Source: Niastella sp. (GTDB lineage Bacteria > Bacteroidota > Bacteroidia > Chitinophagales > Chitinophagaceae). Taken from it: 64,000 nucleotides of DNA. The notes beneath the pieces were generated by a model that was not told the DNA's origin, ran no database searches, and saw only the letters and a program-made list of their open reading frames with translations. This document shows positions 8,624 through 17,393 of this stretch, in pieces; positions within the stretch are counted from its first letter, which is position 1; each line of letters starts with the position of its first letter. Both the position numbers and the translations under genes were made by a program. The DNA lies in the NCBI GenBank assembly GCA_017744515.1, contig JAGIBF010000003.1, positions 1 through 64,000 of the forward strand, written 5' to 3'.

Positions 8624-9805
8624 ATGTTAAAGCATTTGTTCAAGCTGATCTGGAATAAAAAGAAACAGCATTTCGTACTGATGCTGGAAATACTGGTTTC
8701 CTTCCTGGTGATCTTCGCGGTATTCACGATGGTGGTTTATTACTATAAAAATTACCGCAAGCCGATAAACTTCGAGTATGAGCATGTATGGGCTATACAG
8801 TACCAAACGGAGGGAAGGCCGGGACGCGATGATTCTCTGATGATGTTTCATGACGCGCTTCGCAACCAGTTAAAAGCGATGCCGGAGATAGAAGCGGTAA
8901 GCTTTACCAGTCAAAATGTTCCTTTCGCCATGAGCTCAACGCAGAACAATATAGCGTATGAGGGAGTAAGGGCTACAGGGGTCAATGACTATATGGCTGA
9001 GGATGATTATAACAAAGTGTTGGGCCTCACGTTGCAATCGGGCCGGTGGTTTTCGAAAGCAGATGCAGGACAGAAATACAGACCGGTGGTGATCAATGAG
9101 ACGTTGAAAGAAAAATTATTTGGCAATAAAGAGGCGGTAGGGCAACTGGTCGATAAGGAATCAGCCAATCCGCTAAAGGTTATCGGCGTTGTCAACGACA
9201 TAAAGGACAAGGGTGATTATAAGCCATCCGGATATGGCATGTACCGGAAAGCGGATACGGGCGCTTATCACTGGATGCGGGTGATGCTGATAAAGGTAAG
9301 CCCGAAGGCCAATACTGCTTTTGAAGGTCGTCTGTACCGATCTCTGTCGAGCTATTTAAAGAACGCCACCATAGAAATTGAGCACCTCAGCGAGAAACGT
9401 ACATCTATGAATAATTTTACGCTGGTGCCTATGATCATCCTGATGATCGTTGCCGGCTTCCTCGTGCTCAATGTGGCGCTTGGCCTGTTTGGGGTGTTGT
9501 GGTACAATATCAACCGGCGAAGGAGTGAGATCGGATTACGGCGGGCCATTGGCGCTACCGGACAATCTATTTCCCGTCAACTGGTGAGTGAAGCGCTGGT
9601 GCTGTGCACCATTGCATTGATCGTTGGCTGCTTTTTCGCCGTACAGTTTCCTTTGCTGCATGTGTTCGATATGGAGACCGGAGTGTACCTCACCGCTATA
9701 GGCTTATCGATATTGTTTATTTACGTGTTGGTCATGATCTGTTCTTTTTATCCGGGCAGACAGGCTGCGACTATTTACCCGGCAGTGGCTTTGCATGAGG
9801 ATTAG
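8624..9805 (+). CDS. ABC transporter permease (MacB/FtsX type), second of two
   Basis: A 393-residue paralogue of the preceding permease with the same order: helix at about 17-40, periplasmic domain (about 41-265), and three C-terminal helices (about 270-298, 325-350 and 360-380). The coupling stretch RRRSEIGLRRAIGATGQSI is clear. Two different half-size permeases beside one ATPase suggest a heterodimeric transporter. Its stop is 48 bases before the response-regulator gene. Confidence 0.9.
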   Translation: MLKHLFKLIWNKKKQHFVLMLEILVSFLVIFAVFTMVVYYYKNYRKPINFEYEHVWAIQYQTEGRPGRDDSLMMFHDALRNQLKAMPEIEAVSFTSQNVPFAMSSTQNNIAYEGVRATGVNDYMAEDDYNKVLGLTLQSGRWFSKADAGQKYRPVVINETLKEKLFGNKEAVGQLVDKESANPLKVIGVVNDIKDKGDYKPSGYGMYRKADTGAYHWMRVMLIKVSPKANTAFEGRLYRSLSSYLKNATIEIEHLSEKRTSMNNFTLVPMIILMIVAGFLVLNVALGLFGVLWYNINRRRSEIGLRRAIGATGQSISRQLVSEALVLCTIALIVGCFFAVQFPLLHVFDMETGVYLTAIGLSILFIYVLVMICSFYPGRQAATIYPAVALHED

Positions 9806-9853
9806 AAAACAGCGTGCTTAAATACCCTAACTTGAACCTTTTTTTACGGGCGT

Positions 9854-11227
9854 ATGATCTTAATTATAGATGATGATATTGCGGTAAGGACCTCGTTGTT
9901 GTTGTTACTGGAACAGCAGGGGTTTGCTACTGCTGCTGCGGATTCTCCGGCAGCGGCAGTAGCCTTATTGAAACGACAGGCGCCTTCGCTGATCATCCTT
10001 GACCTTAACTTTTCTATCGACACTTCGGGTGATGAGGGTATGTTGATGCTGCAGCAGATCCGAAAGATGCACCCGGAGGTGCCCGTTATCCTGATCACCG
10101 GCTGGGCCACCATCGAGCTGGCAGTGAAAGGGATGAAGCTGGGTGCTAATGACTTTATCAACAAGCCATGGAGTAATGATCACCTGCTTCAATCCGTCAA
10201 TACTTTACTGAACCTGCAGGAAAAGAAATCGGAGCATCTGAGCCGTAAGAAACTGGACAGCCTCTACAATTTTCAACATATCATCGGTGAAGACGCCGCC
10301 ATGCTGGATATACTCGAAACCATCGGGCGGGTGGCCGGCACTGATGCCTCTGTACTGATCACCGGCGAAAGTGGTACCGGCAAAGAGCTGATTGCAGAGA
10401 GTGTACACCAGAATAGTGTGCGGAGCAATAAGCCGTTTGTGAAGGTGAACCTTGGGGGCATATCCACTTCATTATTCGACAGTGAGATGTTTGGTCACGT
10501 GCGCGGCGCCTTTACAGATGCGCGTTTTGACCGTACCGGCCGTTTCGAGCTGGCTAATAAGGGTACTATTTTCCTGGATGAGATCGGCGACCTTGACCCA
10601 GGCAGCCAGGTAAAGCTGCTAAGGGTGTTGCAGGACAGAACCTATGAGGTACTGGGCAGCAGCCGCACAAAAACAGTGGATGTGCGCGTAGTATGTGCTA
10701 CCAACCGGCCGCTGGCAGAGATGGTGAGTAAGGGCAGCTTCCGGGAAGACCTGTTGTATCGCATCAACCTCATCACGATCCACCTGCCTGCTTTACGAGA
10801 GCGACCGGGCGATATTCCTTTGCTGGTAAGCTTTTTTGTGAACAACCTGCGCGAGATCTATAACCGTCCCAGCCTGCAGGTGAGCCGGGAAGCCATGCGC
10901 TGGCTGCAACAACTTCCCTTGCCTGGCAATATACGTCAGTTGAAAAACCTGGTAGAGCGGTCGGTGCTGGTAAGCAAAAAAGACTACCTTGATGTAGAAG
11001 ATTTTCAATCACAGCTGGAAACTTCGCCGCGACAGAAGGGTAATATCGAATTGCCGGAAGTGGGCAGTATTACACTGGAGGAGCTTGAGATAAAGATGAT
11101 CCGCAAAGCGATGGAATTCCACAAAGGGCGCATTACCCGTGTAGCTAAAGCATTGGGCATTACGCGCAGCGCTTTGTACAGGCGGCTGGAGAAATACAAT
11201 ATTCCTTACGATGAGACTTCGGACTAA
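9854..11227 (+). CDS. Sigma-54-dependent response regulator (NtrC family)
   Basis: A 457-residue three-domain activator. The receiver domain (1-120) has acidic residues D6-D8, phospho-acceptor D50 and conserved K104 (NKPW). The AAA+ domain (about 140-365) has Walker A GESGTGKE at 171-178, Walker B FLDEIGD at 240-246, and a sigma-54 contact loop reading GAFTDA (218-223) rather than the textbook GAFTGA. A Fis-type HTH (ITRVAKALGITRSALYRRL, about 433-451) closes it. It should open RpoN promoters when phosphorylated by the adjacent kinase, whose gene overlaps by 17 bases. The likely target is the operon's own promoter near 3724. Confidence 0.94.
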   Translation: MILIIDDDIAVRTSLLLLLEQQGFATAAADSPAAAVALLKRQAPSLIILDLNFSIDTSGDEGMLMLQQIRKMHPEVPVILITGWATIELAVKGMKLGANDFINKPWSNDHLLQSVNTLLNLQEKKSEHLSRKKLDSLYNFQHIIGEDAAMLDILETIGRVAGTDASVLITGESGTGKELIAESVHQNSVRSNKPFVKVNLGGISTSLFDSEMFGHVRGAFTDARFDRTGRFELANKGTIFLDEIGDLDPGSQVKLLRVLQDRTYEVLGSSRTKTVDVRVVCATNRPLAEMVSKGSFREDLLYRINLITIHLPALRERPGDIPLLVSFFVNNLREIYNRPSLQVSREAMRWLQQLPLPGNIRQLKNLVERSVLVSKKDYLDVEDFQSQLETSPRQKGNIELPEVGSITLEELEIKMIRKAMEFHKGRITRVAKALGITRSALYRRLEKYNIPYDETSD

Positions 11228-12500
11228 ATACATCCTGTTTGTTGGTATTATTCACCTGGTTACGCTGGCCCTGACGTTCATTATTTTCGAGGATAACAAG
11301 GTTTTGTTCATTGCATCGGAGGTGCTGGTGCTGGCTTCGATTGTTGTGGCCTGGCGCCTGTATCAGCAACTACTCAGCCCGCTCAAAACATTGATGCAAG
11401 GGGTGGACGCTATCCGCGATCGCGACTTCAATGTAAAATTCCTTGCTACCGGCAAATACGAAATGGACCAGCTCATAAATGTTTATAATGCTATGATCGA
11501 TGAATTGAGGAATGAGCGCACCAGGCAGGAGCAGCAGCATTTTTTTCTCGAAAAGCTGATCAACACTTCTCCTACCGGGATTATCATACTGGATTATGAT
11601 GAATGTATCCACCAGCTGAACCCAAAGGCATTGCAACAGCTTGGCCTCGAAGAAAAGGATCTGCTGGGCAAGCCGGTACACGCCATCTTCCACCCTGTGT
11701 TGCAAGAGATCAGCAGATTATCGTCCGGAGAAAGCAAGACGCTTACTGTAAATGGTATCGAGACTTATAAATTGCAGAAGTCGCACTTTATAGACCGGGG
11801 CTTTGCGCGGTATTTCATCATGCTGGAAGAATTGACCGTGGAAATACTTGCCGCAGAAAAGAAGGCGTATGGCAAAGTGATCCGTATGATGGCGCATGAA
11901 GTGAATAATACAGTAGGGCCGGTAAACTCCATTTTACAATCCACGCTGCAGGCTCATGAGAATAGTGCTACTATCAGCAATGCTTTGCAGGTAGCCATCG
12001 ACCGCAATCAGAACCTGAACTTGTTCATGCGCAACTTTGCAGACATCGTACGGTTGCCAGAACCTCAGAAGAAATCTACCGACCTTCATCAGCTGTTGCA
12101 CAATGCCAGCAAGCTGATGGAATTGAAGGCCGGAGAAAAGAAGATAGATTTTCAATTTGACCTGTCGCCAACTCCTATCGACATTTTTGCAGATACACTA
12201 CAACTGGAACAAGCGCTCATCAATATCATCAAGAATGCCATGGAAGCTATCCTGGAACAAGGGACTATAACTTTCATTACCCGCACACTTCCCCGGGAGC
12301 TCGTCATTCGCGATAACGGGAAAGGTATTGCGCCCAATATTGCTGATCAACTATTCTCTCCTTTCTTTAGTACTAAAAGGGATGGGCAAGGGATTGGGCT
12401 TACGCTTACAAGGGAGATATTACTGAATCATGGTTATGACTTTTCACTCAGAACTGTTGAGGCAGGTGTAACAGAGTTTAGTATTAAGTTTGAGTCGTGA
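11211..12500 (+). CDS. Sensor histidine kinase (NtrB/NtrY-like) partner of the NtrC regulator
   Basis: A 429-residue membrane kinase. Two adjacent helices (about 6-27 and 31-50) leave almost no periplasmic domain, so the signal is probably sensed in the membrane or cytoplasm. A HAMP-like linker follows (51-105), then a PAS domain (about 110-215), the H-box RMMAHEVNN with phospho-acceptor H229, and an ATPase domain with NIIKNAMEA, DNGKGI and GQGIGLTLT. The start overlaps the regulator gene by 17 bases, so the two are co-translated. It ends the exporter operon. Confidence 0.93.
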   Translation: MRLRTKYILFVGIIHLVTLALTFIIFEDNKVLFIASEVLVLASIVVAWRLYQQLLSPLKTLMQGVDAIRDRDFNVKFLATGKYEMDQLINVYNAMIDELRNERTRQEQQHFFLEKLINTSPTGIIILDYDECIHQLNPKALQQLGLEEKDLLGKPVHAIFHPVLQEISRLSSGESKTLTVNGIETYKLQKSHFIDRGFARYFIMLEELTVEILAAEKKAYGKVIRMMAHEVNNTVGPVNSILQSTLQAHENSATISNALQVAIDRNQNLNLFMRNFADIVRLPEPQKKSTDLHQLLHNASKLMELKAGEKKIDFQFDLSPTPIDIFADTLQLEQALINIIKNAMEAILEQGTITFITRTLPRELVIRDNGKGIAPNIADQLFSPFFSTKRDGQGIGLTLTREILLNHGYDFSLRTVEAGVTEFSIKFES

Positions 12501-12529
12501 ATGCGTTTGCTTAGACTTTCCTTTGCTTC

Positions 12530-12602
12530 GATAGCAGATCTCTCACTACGCCGTTACTTCGTACTTTTTTAAATCCCTAATGGCTTCGTTCGAAATGACA
12601 AC
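12530..12602. repeat. TTCGATAGCAGATYTCTCACT..GTTCGAAATGACA dispersed repeat, copy 1
   Basis: CTTCGATAGCAGATCTCTCACT and, 45 bases later, CGTTCGAAATGACA recur at 32877-32925 (there close together). Here the element is stretched by an inserted segment. It lies between the convergent kinase and AsmA genes. No coding role is seen. Confidence 0.6.
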
Positions 12603-12618
12603 AAGTGGGATTGTCATA

Positions 12619-15600
12619 TTATAACGCATCGCCTTCGGCTTCTTCTTTGTCTTCGGTTTGTTCCAGTTCTCCATTCTTTCCGCGGCGTAAACGCACTACG
12701 GGTTTGTCCTGTGTACCGGTTACGTTCACAGGAATACCAAGGATACCTAAAGGAGGAAGACCGATTCTCAGCTTCAGGTTCAGCTTTCCATCAAAGCTGG
12801 TTTGTCCTTCAAAACGCAGTCTGAAAGGTGGTACGCGCATCCGCATGCGCTCTATTGTAATCAGGTTGTTGTTGATGGAAGATTTGATGTCTACTTTAGC
12901 CAGATCAGGGTTGTCGATCTCTTTGTTTGTCTCTTTGCTTACCAAGCTCATCAGTTTCCAGCCTTTCATTTTTACCTTCTTAACAGAGAGTGTGCCGCCG
13001 CCTTTTAAGGATGCATACACAGGGCTCATGTTCTCATCCAGCCTACCGGCAAGCTGGTAATTGAGAGAGATAATGCCTTCTGCTTTGGCAGCAGCCGGTA
13101 CCAGGTCATGAAATAATTGTACCTGGTTGTATGCTTTCTTCACATCAAATTCTTTTGCCTCGATATGATAGTCGAATACTGCTTTGCGGGGCGTGAGGCT
13201 TTTGTAACTTCCATTCATGACCACCGGTGCGTCGACCAGCTGGAAACCGGTTTCTTGTAGTTTGATAGCGCCACTGTCGATCGCTACCTGTCCTTTAAAG
13301 TCTTTCAGGTCAATACCATTGTAGTGTACTTTACGGGCATCGGCCTTGAAAGTGATGGCGAGGTCGGTGGGCACTATTACCACGCCTGTAGTTGCCGGCG
13401 CAGTAGCGTCCTTACCTGCAGGGGCAACTTCTTTATTATCAGCAAATGCCATAAACTCATCTACCAGCAGGTAGTTGGTATTCATATCAAACTGTCCTTT
13501 CAGTGGTGTACCGCGCTCCATCATGTAATTGATCACATTGGAGAGGTAGCCATTAAGCGTTACCTGACTCTTACCGTAGTTTACTTTAAAGGCATCGAAC
13601 CACATTTTATCCTGCTGGAACCTGAACACGCCTGAGCGGATCAAAAAGGGAGCAGGGAACAGATCGGCACTCAGCGTCACATCGCGCAACTTCATGGTGC
13701 CGGAATTGAACAACCGGTCATAGTGGCCCGTGGTGGCGTCGCTTTGCAAGCCACGCAGGGCCAGATTGGTTTCAATAAAGCCTTTCAGGTCGTAACCCTG
13801 GCGGGCAAACACCCGGTATATTTTACCAACGTCCAGCGTCCCTTTGGAAGCAATATTGTATTTAAGGTTGTCGAAGTTTTGCAGGTCGGCCTTAACAAAG
13901 AATGGTTGTCCTTCAAACTGGAACGACACCGGTGTGATCTGTACAGCGAGGTCTTTCATGGAGCCCTGGCGGCTGGTGACCACCGCGCTCACTTGTATAT
14001 GTTCCAGCGGAGCGGGATAATACTTTGTTTGAATGCTGCCGTCTTTTACACTGAAGGTAGCCTGCGTAACCGGGAAGAGCTTCTTAGCAGGGTTGTACTT
14101 ACCGCTGGTTTGTACGTCGATGTTCAGGTTACCGGCAAGGTTCATACTGTCCAGTGGGTAAAAGTTTTTAATGTCTGCCAGGTTGAAAACGCTTTGTAAT
14201 TGTGCGTTGACGGGAAAGTCTTTGCTGTTCTCAATCTTTAAGAATCCTTTAATGAAATTGTTCAATACGGAAGCATTGATGTGCTCCAACGACAGGCTGG
14301 TGTTTTTATAATTATGATCGGGGCAGGAGGCATTGAGGTCGAAGCTGATGTTGTCTACCGACTGTGGTAAAGTATTGTATTTAAAATAACCGTTGGCAAG
14401 GGAGGATCGAATGGAGAATTTGGGAATGCTGCTAATTACCGTGTCGGAGCCTCTTACACCTTTAGGCACCACTGATGTAGCATATTTTCCTTCGGCCAAT
14501 AAATGAACAGTATATTTTCCTTTCAGGTCAAATGCCTGAAGGCCGAAGGCCTTGTCCCATTTCTCCAGGTCCATTTCACTATTTATTTTGGCGTATACAT
14601 CGGGAGCGCTTAATCCTTTCAGGCGAATGACCGAGCTGAAGTAGTCTTTATCGATGTTGAAGAAAATGGAATCAACTGTTAGTTGCAGACTATCGGGATT
14701 CAACTGCGGCAGTTTTGATTGCAGGTTTAGGAACAGGTTGGTGACCGGTGATGGTGCTGCGGCATGGGCTACGTAACCATTCCTGATCTTCACATTCAGG
14801 GCAAGGTCGGGCATTACGCTGCTGTCGGCAATGTACTTCCCTTTCAAGGTAGCATCTATATCTCCAAAGCCTTTTACGTCTGTTTTGTCAAGCCATCGAT
14901 TGATCTCAGGGGGCAGGCCTGTAAGGATATCGTGCAGGTCGCTTTCTTTGGATTTGAGCGTAAAGTCCATGTCGTAGCCATTGCTAAGAAATTCAAACTT
15001 GCCATTGAAACGCAGCGGCAGCTTATTGATAGTAAGATCGTTCTGCTCAAAGAAGAGGGCCAGTGAATTGGTATTGATCTTGGTAATGAGTTTAGCGTCG
15101 ATCTTTTTGGAAAGTACGTAGGGCTGATTGTCGTAATAGAAATCCAGCGAGTCTACCTGCATGTGTGTATGCAAATCAAAGATCGCTTTGCTCAGATCGC
15201 CGGTGCCTTCATAGAAAAGTCCTTTCATGTTGAGTACCATTGGAATGGACTGGTCGTTGTAGACCAGCCGGCTTTTCTCGATCAATATCTTCTCGATCTT
15301 CAAAGCAACACTGGATGTGTCAACCGTTTGGGCTGTATTACTGGGTTTGGATTGATAAATGTTGTAGTTGGCATGGCCTTCTTTGTCTACCTGAATATTG
15401 ATATTGGCATTGGTGAGGAATATTTTGTCGATGCTGGTCTGGCTGGTGAACAGGCTCAACAGGTCTACTCCCAATGAAACTTCTTCTGATTCTACCAGCG
15501 TTGCTTTTTCAAACGGGGCAGAACCTTTGACGGACAGATCGTATAAAGTGAGTGTGAGAGCGGGAAAGTGGCGGAAGAAAGAGAGGCGGGCCCTGGAGAA

Positions 15601-15765
15601 ATCAAGCTCGGCGTTGATGCTACTCCTTGCCCATTGCTTGATCCTGGCAGAAACGAATCCCGGGAAAATGTAGGGTAACAGGAACATCAGCAACAGGGCA
15701 ATGCCAAAGGAAAGGCCACTCAGTTTCAAGAGTTTAACGGTTATCCTTTTGAAGGACGATGACAT
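12619..15765 (-). CDS. AsmA family protein
   Basis: A 1048-residue envelope protein with one N-terminal helix (about 15-35, LSGFGIALLLMFLLPYIF-like) and a very long beta-rich periplasmic body. The AsmA N-terminal block (SSINAELDFSRARLSFFRHF, about 45-70) and the AsmA_2-type C-terminal region (about 780-1020, with GGGTLSVKKVKMKG and LRIGLPPLGILGIPVNVTG) are clear. Relatives (AsmA, TamB, YhdP) are thought to act as lipid-conducting bridges or in outer-membrane assembly. The C-terminal tail is strongly charged (about 25 residues, Glu/Lys/Arg-rich). It appears monocistronic, with a 12-base palindrome upstream. Confidence 0.88.
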   Translation of the reverse strand: MSSSFKRITVKLLKLSGLSFGIALLLMFLLPYIFPGFVSARIKQWARSSINAELDFSRARLSFFRHFPALTLTLYDLSVKGSAPFEKATLVESEEVSLGVDLLSLFTSQTSIDKIFLTNANINIQVDKEGHANYNIYQSKPSNTAQTVDTSSVALKIEKILIEKSRLVYNDQSIPMVLNMKGLFYEGTGDLSKAIFDLHTHMQVDSLDFYYDNQPYVLSKKIDAKLITKINTNSLALFFEQNDLTINKLPLRFNGKFEFLSNGYDMDFTLKSKESDLHDILTGLPPEINRWLDKTDVKGFGDIDATLKGKYIADSSVMPDLALNVKIRNGYVAHAAAPSPVTNLFLNLQSKLPQLNPDSLQLTVDSIFFNIDKDYFSSVIRLKGLSAPDVYAKINSEMDLEKWDKAFGLQAFDLKGKYTVHLLAEGKYATSVVPKGVRGSDTVISSIPKFSIRSSLANGYFKYNTLPQSVDNISFDLNASCPDHNYKNTSLSLEHINASVLNNFIKGFLKIENSKDFPVNAQLQSVFNLADIKNFYPLDSMNLAGNLNIDVQTSGKYNPAKKLFPVTQATFSVKDGSIQTKYYPAPLEHIQVSAVVTSRQGSMKDLAVQITPVSFQFEGQPFFVKADLQNFDNLKYNIASKGTLDVGKIYRVFARQGYDLKGFIETNLALRGLQSDATTGHYDRLFNSGTMKLRDVTLSADLFPAPFLIRSGVFRFQQDKMWFDAFKVNYGKSQVTLNGYLSNVINYMMERGTPLKGQFDMNTNYLLVDEFMAFADNKEVAPAGKDATAPATTGVVIVPTDLAITFKADARKVHYNGIDLKDFKGQVAIDSGAIKLQETGFQLVDAPVVMNGSYKSLTPRKAVFDYHIEAKEFDVKKAYNQVQLFHDLVPAAAKAEGIISLNYQLAGRLDENMSPVYASLKGGGTLSVKKVKMKGWKLMSLVSKETNKEIDNPDLAKVDIKSSINNNLITIERMRMRVPPFRLRFEGQTSFDGKLNLKLRIGLPPLGILGIPVNVTGTQDKPVVRLRRGKNGELEQTEDKEEAEGDAL

Positions 15766-15816
15766 AACAAGGTATTTAGGTGTGCGCGGGTACTATCTCC
15801 GGTTCAAAAGTACGAT

Positions 15817-15828
15817 ACCGGTACCGGT
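15817..15828. promoter_or_regulatory. 12-bp palindrome upstream of the AsmA gene
   Basis: ACCGGTACCGGT is a perfect self-complementary site 52 bases before the AsmA start. It could be an operator, but a single 12-mer can arise by chance. Confidence 0.25.
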
Positions 15829-15855
15829 TATGTCGACTACAGTGGGAATATTTTT

Positions 15856-15923
15856 CTTATGTGTTGGGCACCCTCATGGCCAACACAGAATAACCTTTTG
15901 ACCAGGGGTGCCCAACACTTAAG
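15856..15923. repeat. Long inverted repeat (GTGTTGGGCACCC arms) behind the BP74-like gene
   Basis: Arms at 15856-15873 and 15906-15923 pair over 18 bases with one mismatch (CTTATGTGTTGGGCACCC and GGGTGCCCAACACTTAAG), enclosing 32 bases that contain a further GGCCAACAC fragment of the same sequence. It begins 10 bases after the stop of the minus-strand lipoprotein gene. It may end transcription, although no long T-run follows on the minus strand. Confidence 0.55.
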
Positions 15924-15932
15924 AATAGTTTT

Positions 15933-16367
15933 TCATCGAATCTCACGTTTCACATAGGAGCCCCAAGGGGCAAACCTCTTCATCGTATTTTGCCAATAGC
16001 TCTTGTTTAGGTCGAGATCGGTATATGCTCTGCCATCATATATTTCCACACTCAGGCTGGCAAAGAACCAATCTTTTTCATCGAAGTGCCAGGAAAAGGA
16101 ATGGGAACCATTTTTATTGTATCCGCCATCTCCTGCAACTATCGCTCCGTTCAAATGACTTCTTTTATCAACAGACAATAATAGTTGTTGTTCAATCTGG
16201 TTTATCAATGCCGGATTGGAAGTAGCTACAACAAAAGAACTGTCTCTCCAATCGGATGGTGTATGTTTCATACCCACTTCAAAATAACGCAGTGCTCCTT
16301 CTTTATCTTTCTTACAGGAAGTAAATGCCAGTAACACAATAGGAATCAAATACATCATTACTCTCAT
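15933..16367 (-). CDS. Small lipoprotein with a BP74-like domain
   Basis: A 144-residue protein. Residues 1-18 are a lipoprotein signal with lipobox LAFTSC, so it should be anchored in an envelope membrane. The rest resembles the BP74 (calmodulin-binding Dictyostelium protein) domain found in scattered bacteria: FVVATSNPALINQIEQQL, then GAIVAGDGGYN, SFSWHFDEKDWFF, the acidic VEIYDGR, and finally RFAPWGSYVKREI. The spacing and order of these blocks match my memory of the family, but the similarity is distant and cannot be scored here. No function is established for bacterial members. Confidence 0.7.
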   Translation of the reverse strand: MRVMMYLIPIVLLAFTSCKKDKEGALRYFEVGMKHTPSDWRDSSFVVATSNPALINQIEQQLLLSVDKRSHLNGAIVAGDGGYNKNGSHSFSWHFDEKDWFFASLSVEIYDGRAYTDLDLNKSYWQNTMKRFAPWGSYVKREIR

Positions 16368-16451
16368 ACACTAAGGTTTGTACTATTGACAGTTCCTGAA
16401 AAGGACCCGTTGCACCTTAGTGTGGCTTTAGCATTTTGTTTTGAACACTGT

Positions 16452-16494
16452 GCCGAAGGGTGAGCCGCCCTTGGAGGGCGACCCACCCTTCGGC
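16452..16494. repeat. GGGTGAGCCGCC hairpin repeat, copy 2
   Basis: GCCGAAGGGTGAGCCGCCC pairs with GGGCGACCCACCCTTCGGC. The outer GCCGAA/TTCGGC arm differs from other copies yet remains complementary. It lies 36 bases beyond the stop of the minus-strand head-GIN gene, and its minus-strand RNA would form an uninterrupted helix with G-U pairs. It is probably a terminator for that gene. Confidence 0.75.
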
Positions 16495-16498
16495 AACT

Positions 16499-16521
16499 CT
16501 TCGACAGGCTCAGCGTGACAG
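16499..16521. repeat. CTTCGACAGGCTCAG..TGACAG dispersed repeat
   Basis: CTTCGACAGGCTCAGCGTGACAG directly follows hairpin copy 2, the same order as the pair at 6498/6540. The two repeat families may therefore travel or arise together. Confidence 0.7.
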
Positions 16522-16529
16522 TGTTTATT

Positions 16530-17255
16530 CTACTGCACCTTCCTCACGGAACCGGAGCCGGAAATATGCGTGTTCACTGCAGGGGTTCCTTTATAATATA
16601 CGGAGCCACTACCGGAGATATGTGCTTCCAGCTGATTGGTGACAGTGGCTTTGATATTACCTGAACCGCTGATATGGGTTTCTATGTTCCTGAAAGTGAC
16701 TCCCAGCATTTCAATGCCACCACTGCCGCTTATATTCAGGCCACCATTATTGGCTGTGCCCGTATTTACCTGTATGTTACCTGATCCTGATATATAAGCA
16801 TCTATCTTATCTGTTACGTTCACTTCTGCGAGCGTGATAGACCCGGAGCCACTCAAGCCCAACCAAAGCGAGGAGGATTGCAAAGCACTGGAACTGCTGA
16901 TGTCGCCTGAGCCGCTTATGCCCAGGCTATTGAATAGTGGCGCACTCACCCTTATGATGATCTTGTCATGATTTCCTAACCGTTTGTCATTGTCGAACCT
17001 GATGCGTAGCTCATCGCCCGACACATTGGTCTGTATCATATCAAGAATGTTCTGCTGCGCATCTATGGTAAGCTTGAAGCCCGGCTCCTGGGTTACGTAC
17101 AGAATGGCTGGAATATTCAGCGATACTTTTGTAAAGTTTGCAACAGTTCTTGACTGATTAACTGATGGCCCTTCTCCGTTTATTTTCTTTCTGCAAGAAG
17201 TGGCGAACAACAACAGCGACAAGGCGCTCAGCACAAGGAAACTTCTCTTTTTCAT
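16530..17255 (-). CDS. Head-GIN domain lipoprotein (DUF2807)
   Basis: A 241-residue protein. The frame is open to 17330, but I start it at the ATG of MKKRSFLVLSALSLLLFATS, a clean lipoprotein signal with lipobox ATSC. The mature part is a right-handed beta-solenoid-like DUF2807 (putative auto-transporter adhesin, head GIN) domain, shown by six or more HISGSGNI / LGISGSGDI / ISGSGSV turns spaced about 20 residues apart. The family is abundant in Bacteroidota; its function is not established. It lies downstream of the DUF4249/TonB pair but is separated from it by a hairpin and a repeat. Confidence 0.88.
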   Translation of the reverse strand: MKKRSFLVLSALSLLLFATSCRKKINGEGPSVNQSRTVANFTKVSLNIPAILYVTQEPGFKLTIDAQQNILDMIQTNVSGDELRIRFDNDKRLGNHDKIIIRVSAPLFNSLGISGSGDISSSSALQSSSLWLGLSGSGSITLAEVNVTDKIDAYISGSGNIQVNTGTANNGGLNISGSGGIEMLGVTFRNIETHISGSGNIKATVTNQLEAHISGSGSVYYKGTPAVNTHISGSGSVRKVQ

Positions 17256-17302
17256 GTTTTTGTTTTTTTGGCTATACTTAAATGAATCTTTAGAGTCTTG
17301 CA

Positions 17303-17347
17303 GAGGTGACGCCTTTTCTGTTCTATGCAAGCAAAAGGTGTCACCTC
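17303..17347. terminator. Hairpin between DUF4249 and head-GIN genes
   Basis: GAGGTGACGCCTTTT and AAAAGGTGTCACCTC form a 15-base stem with one G-T pair and a 15-base loop. It lies 47 bases beyond the DUF4249 stop (minus strand) and 48 bases before the head-GIN start, so it probably separates the two transcripts. Confidence 0.55.
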
Positions 17348-17357
17348 CTGATGGTCA

Positions 17358-17383
17358 ACCCTTCGACAGGCTCAGGGTGACAA
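17358..17383. repeat. CTTCGACAGGCTCAG..TGACA dispersed repeat
   Basis: CCCTTCGACAGGCTCAGGG then TGACAA, directly behind the DUF4249 stop. Same family as the copy at 6540. Confidence 0.65.
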
Positions 17384-17393
17384 CTTAATATTG

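Noticed and set aside
15817..15828. ACCGGTACCGGT as a strong operator
   Set aside because: Single short palindrome with no second copy or linked regulator; kept only as a low-confidence site.
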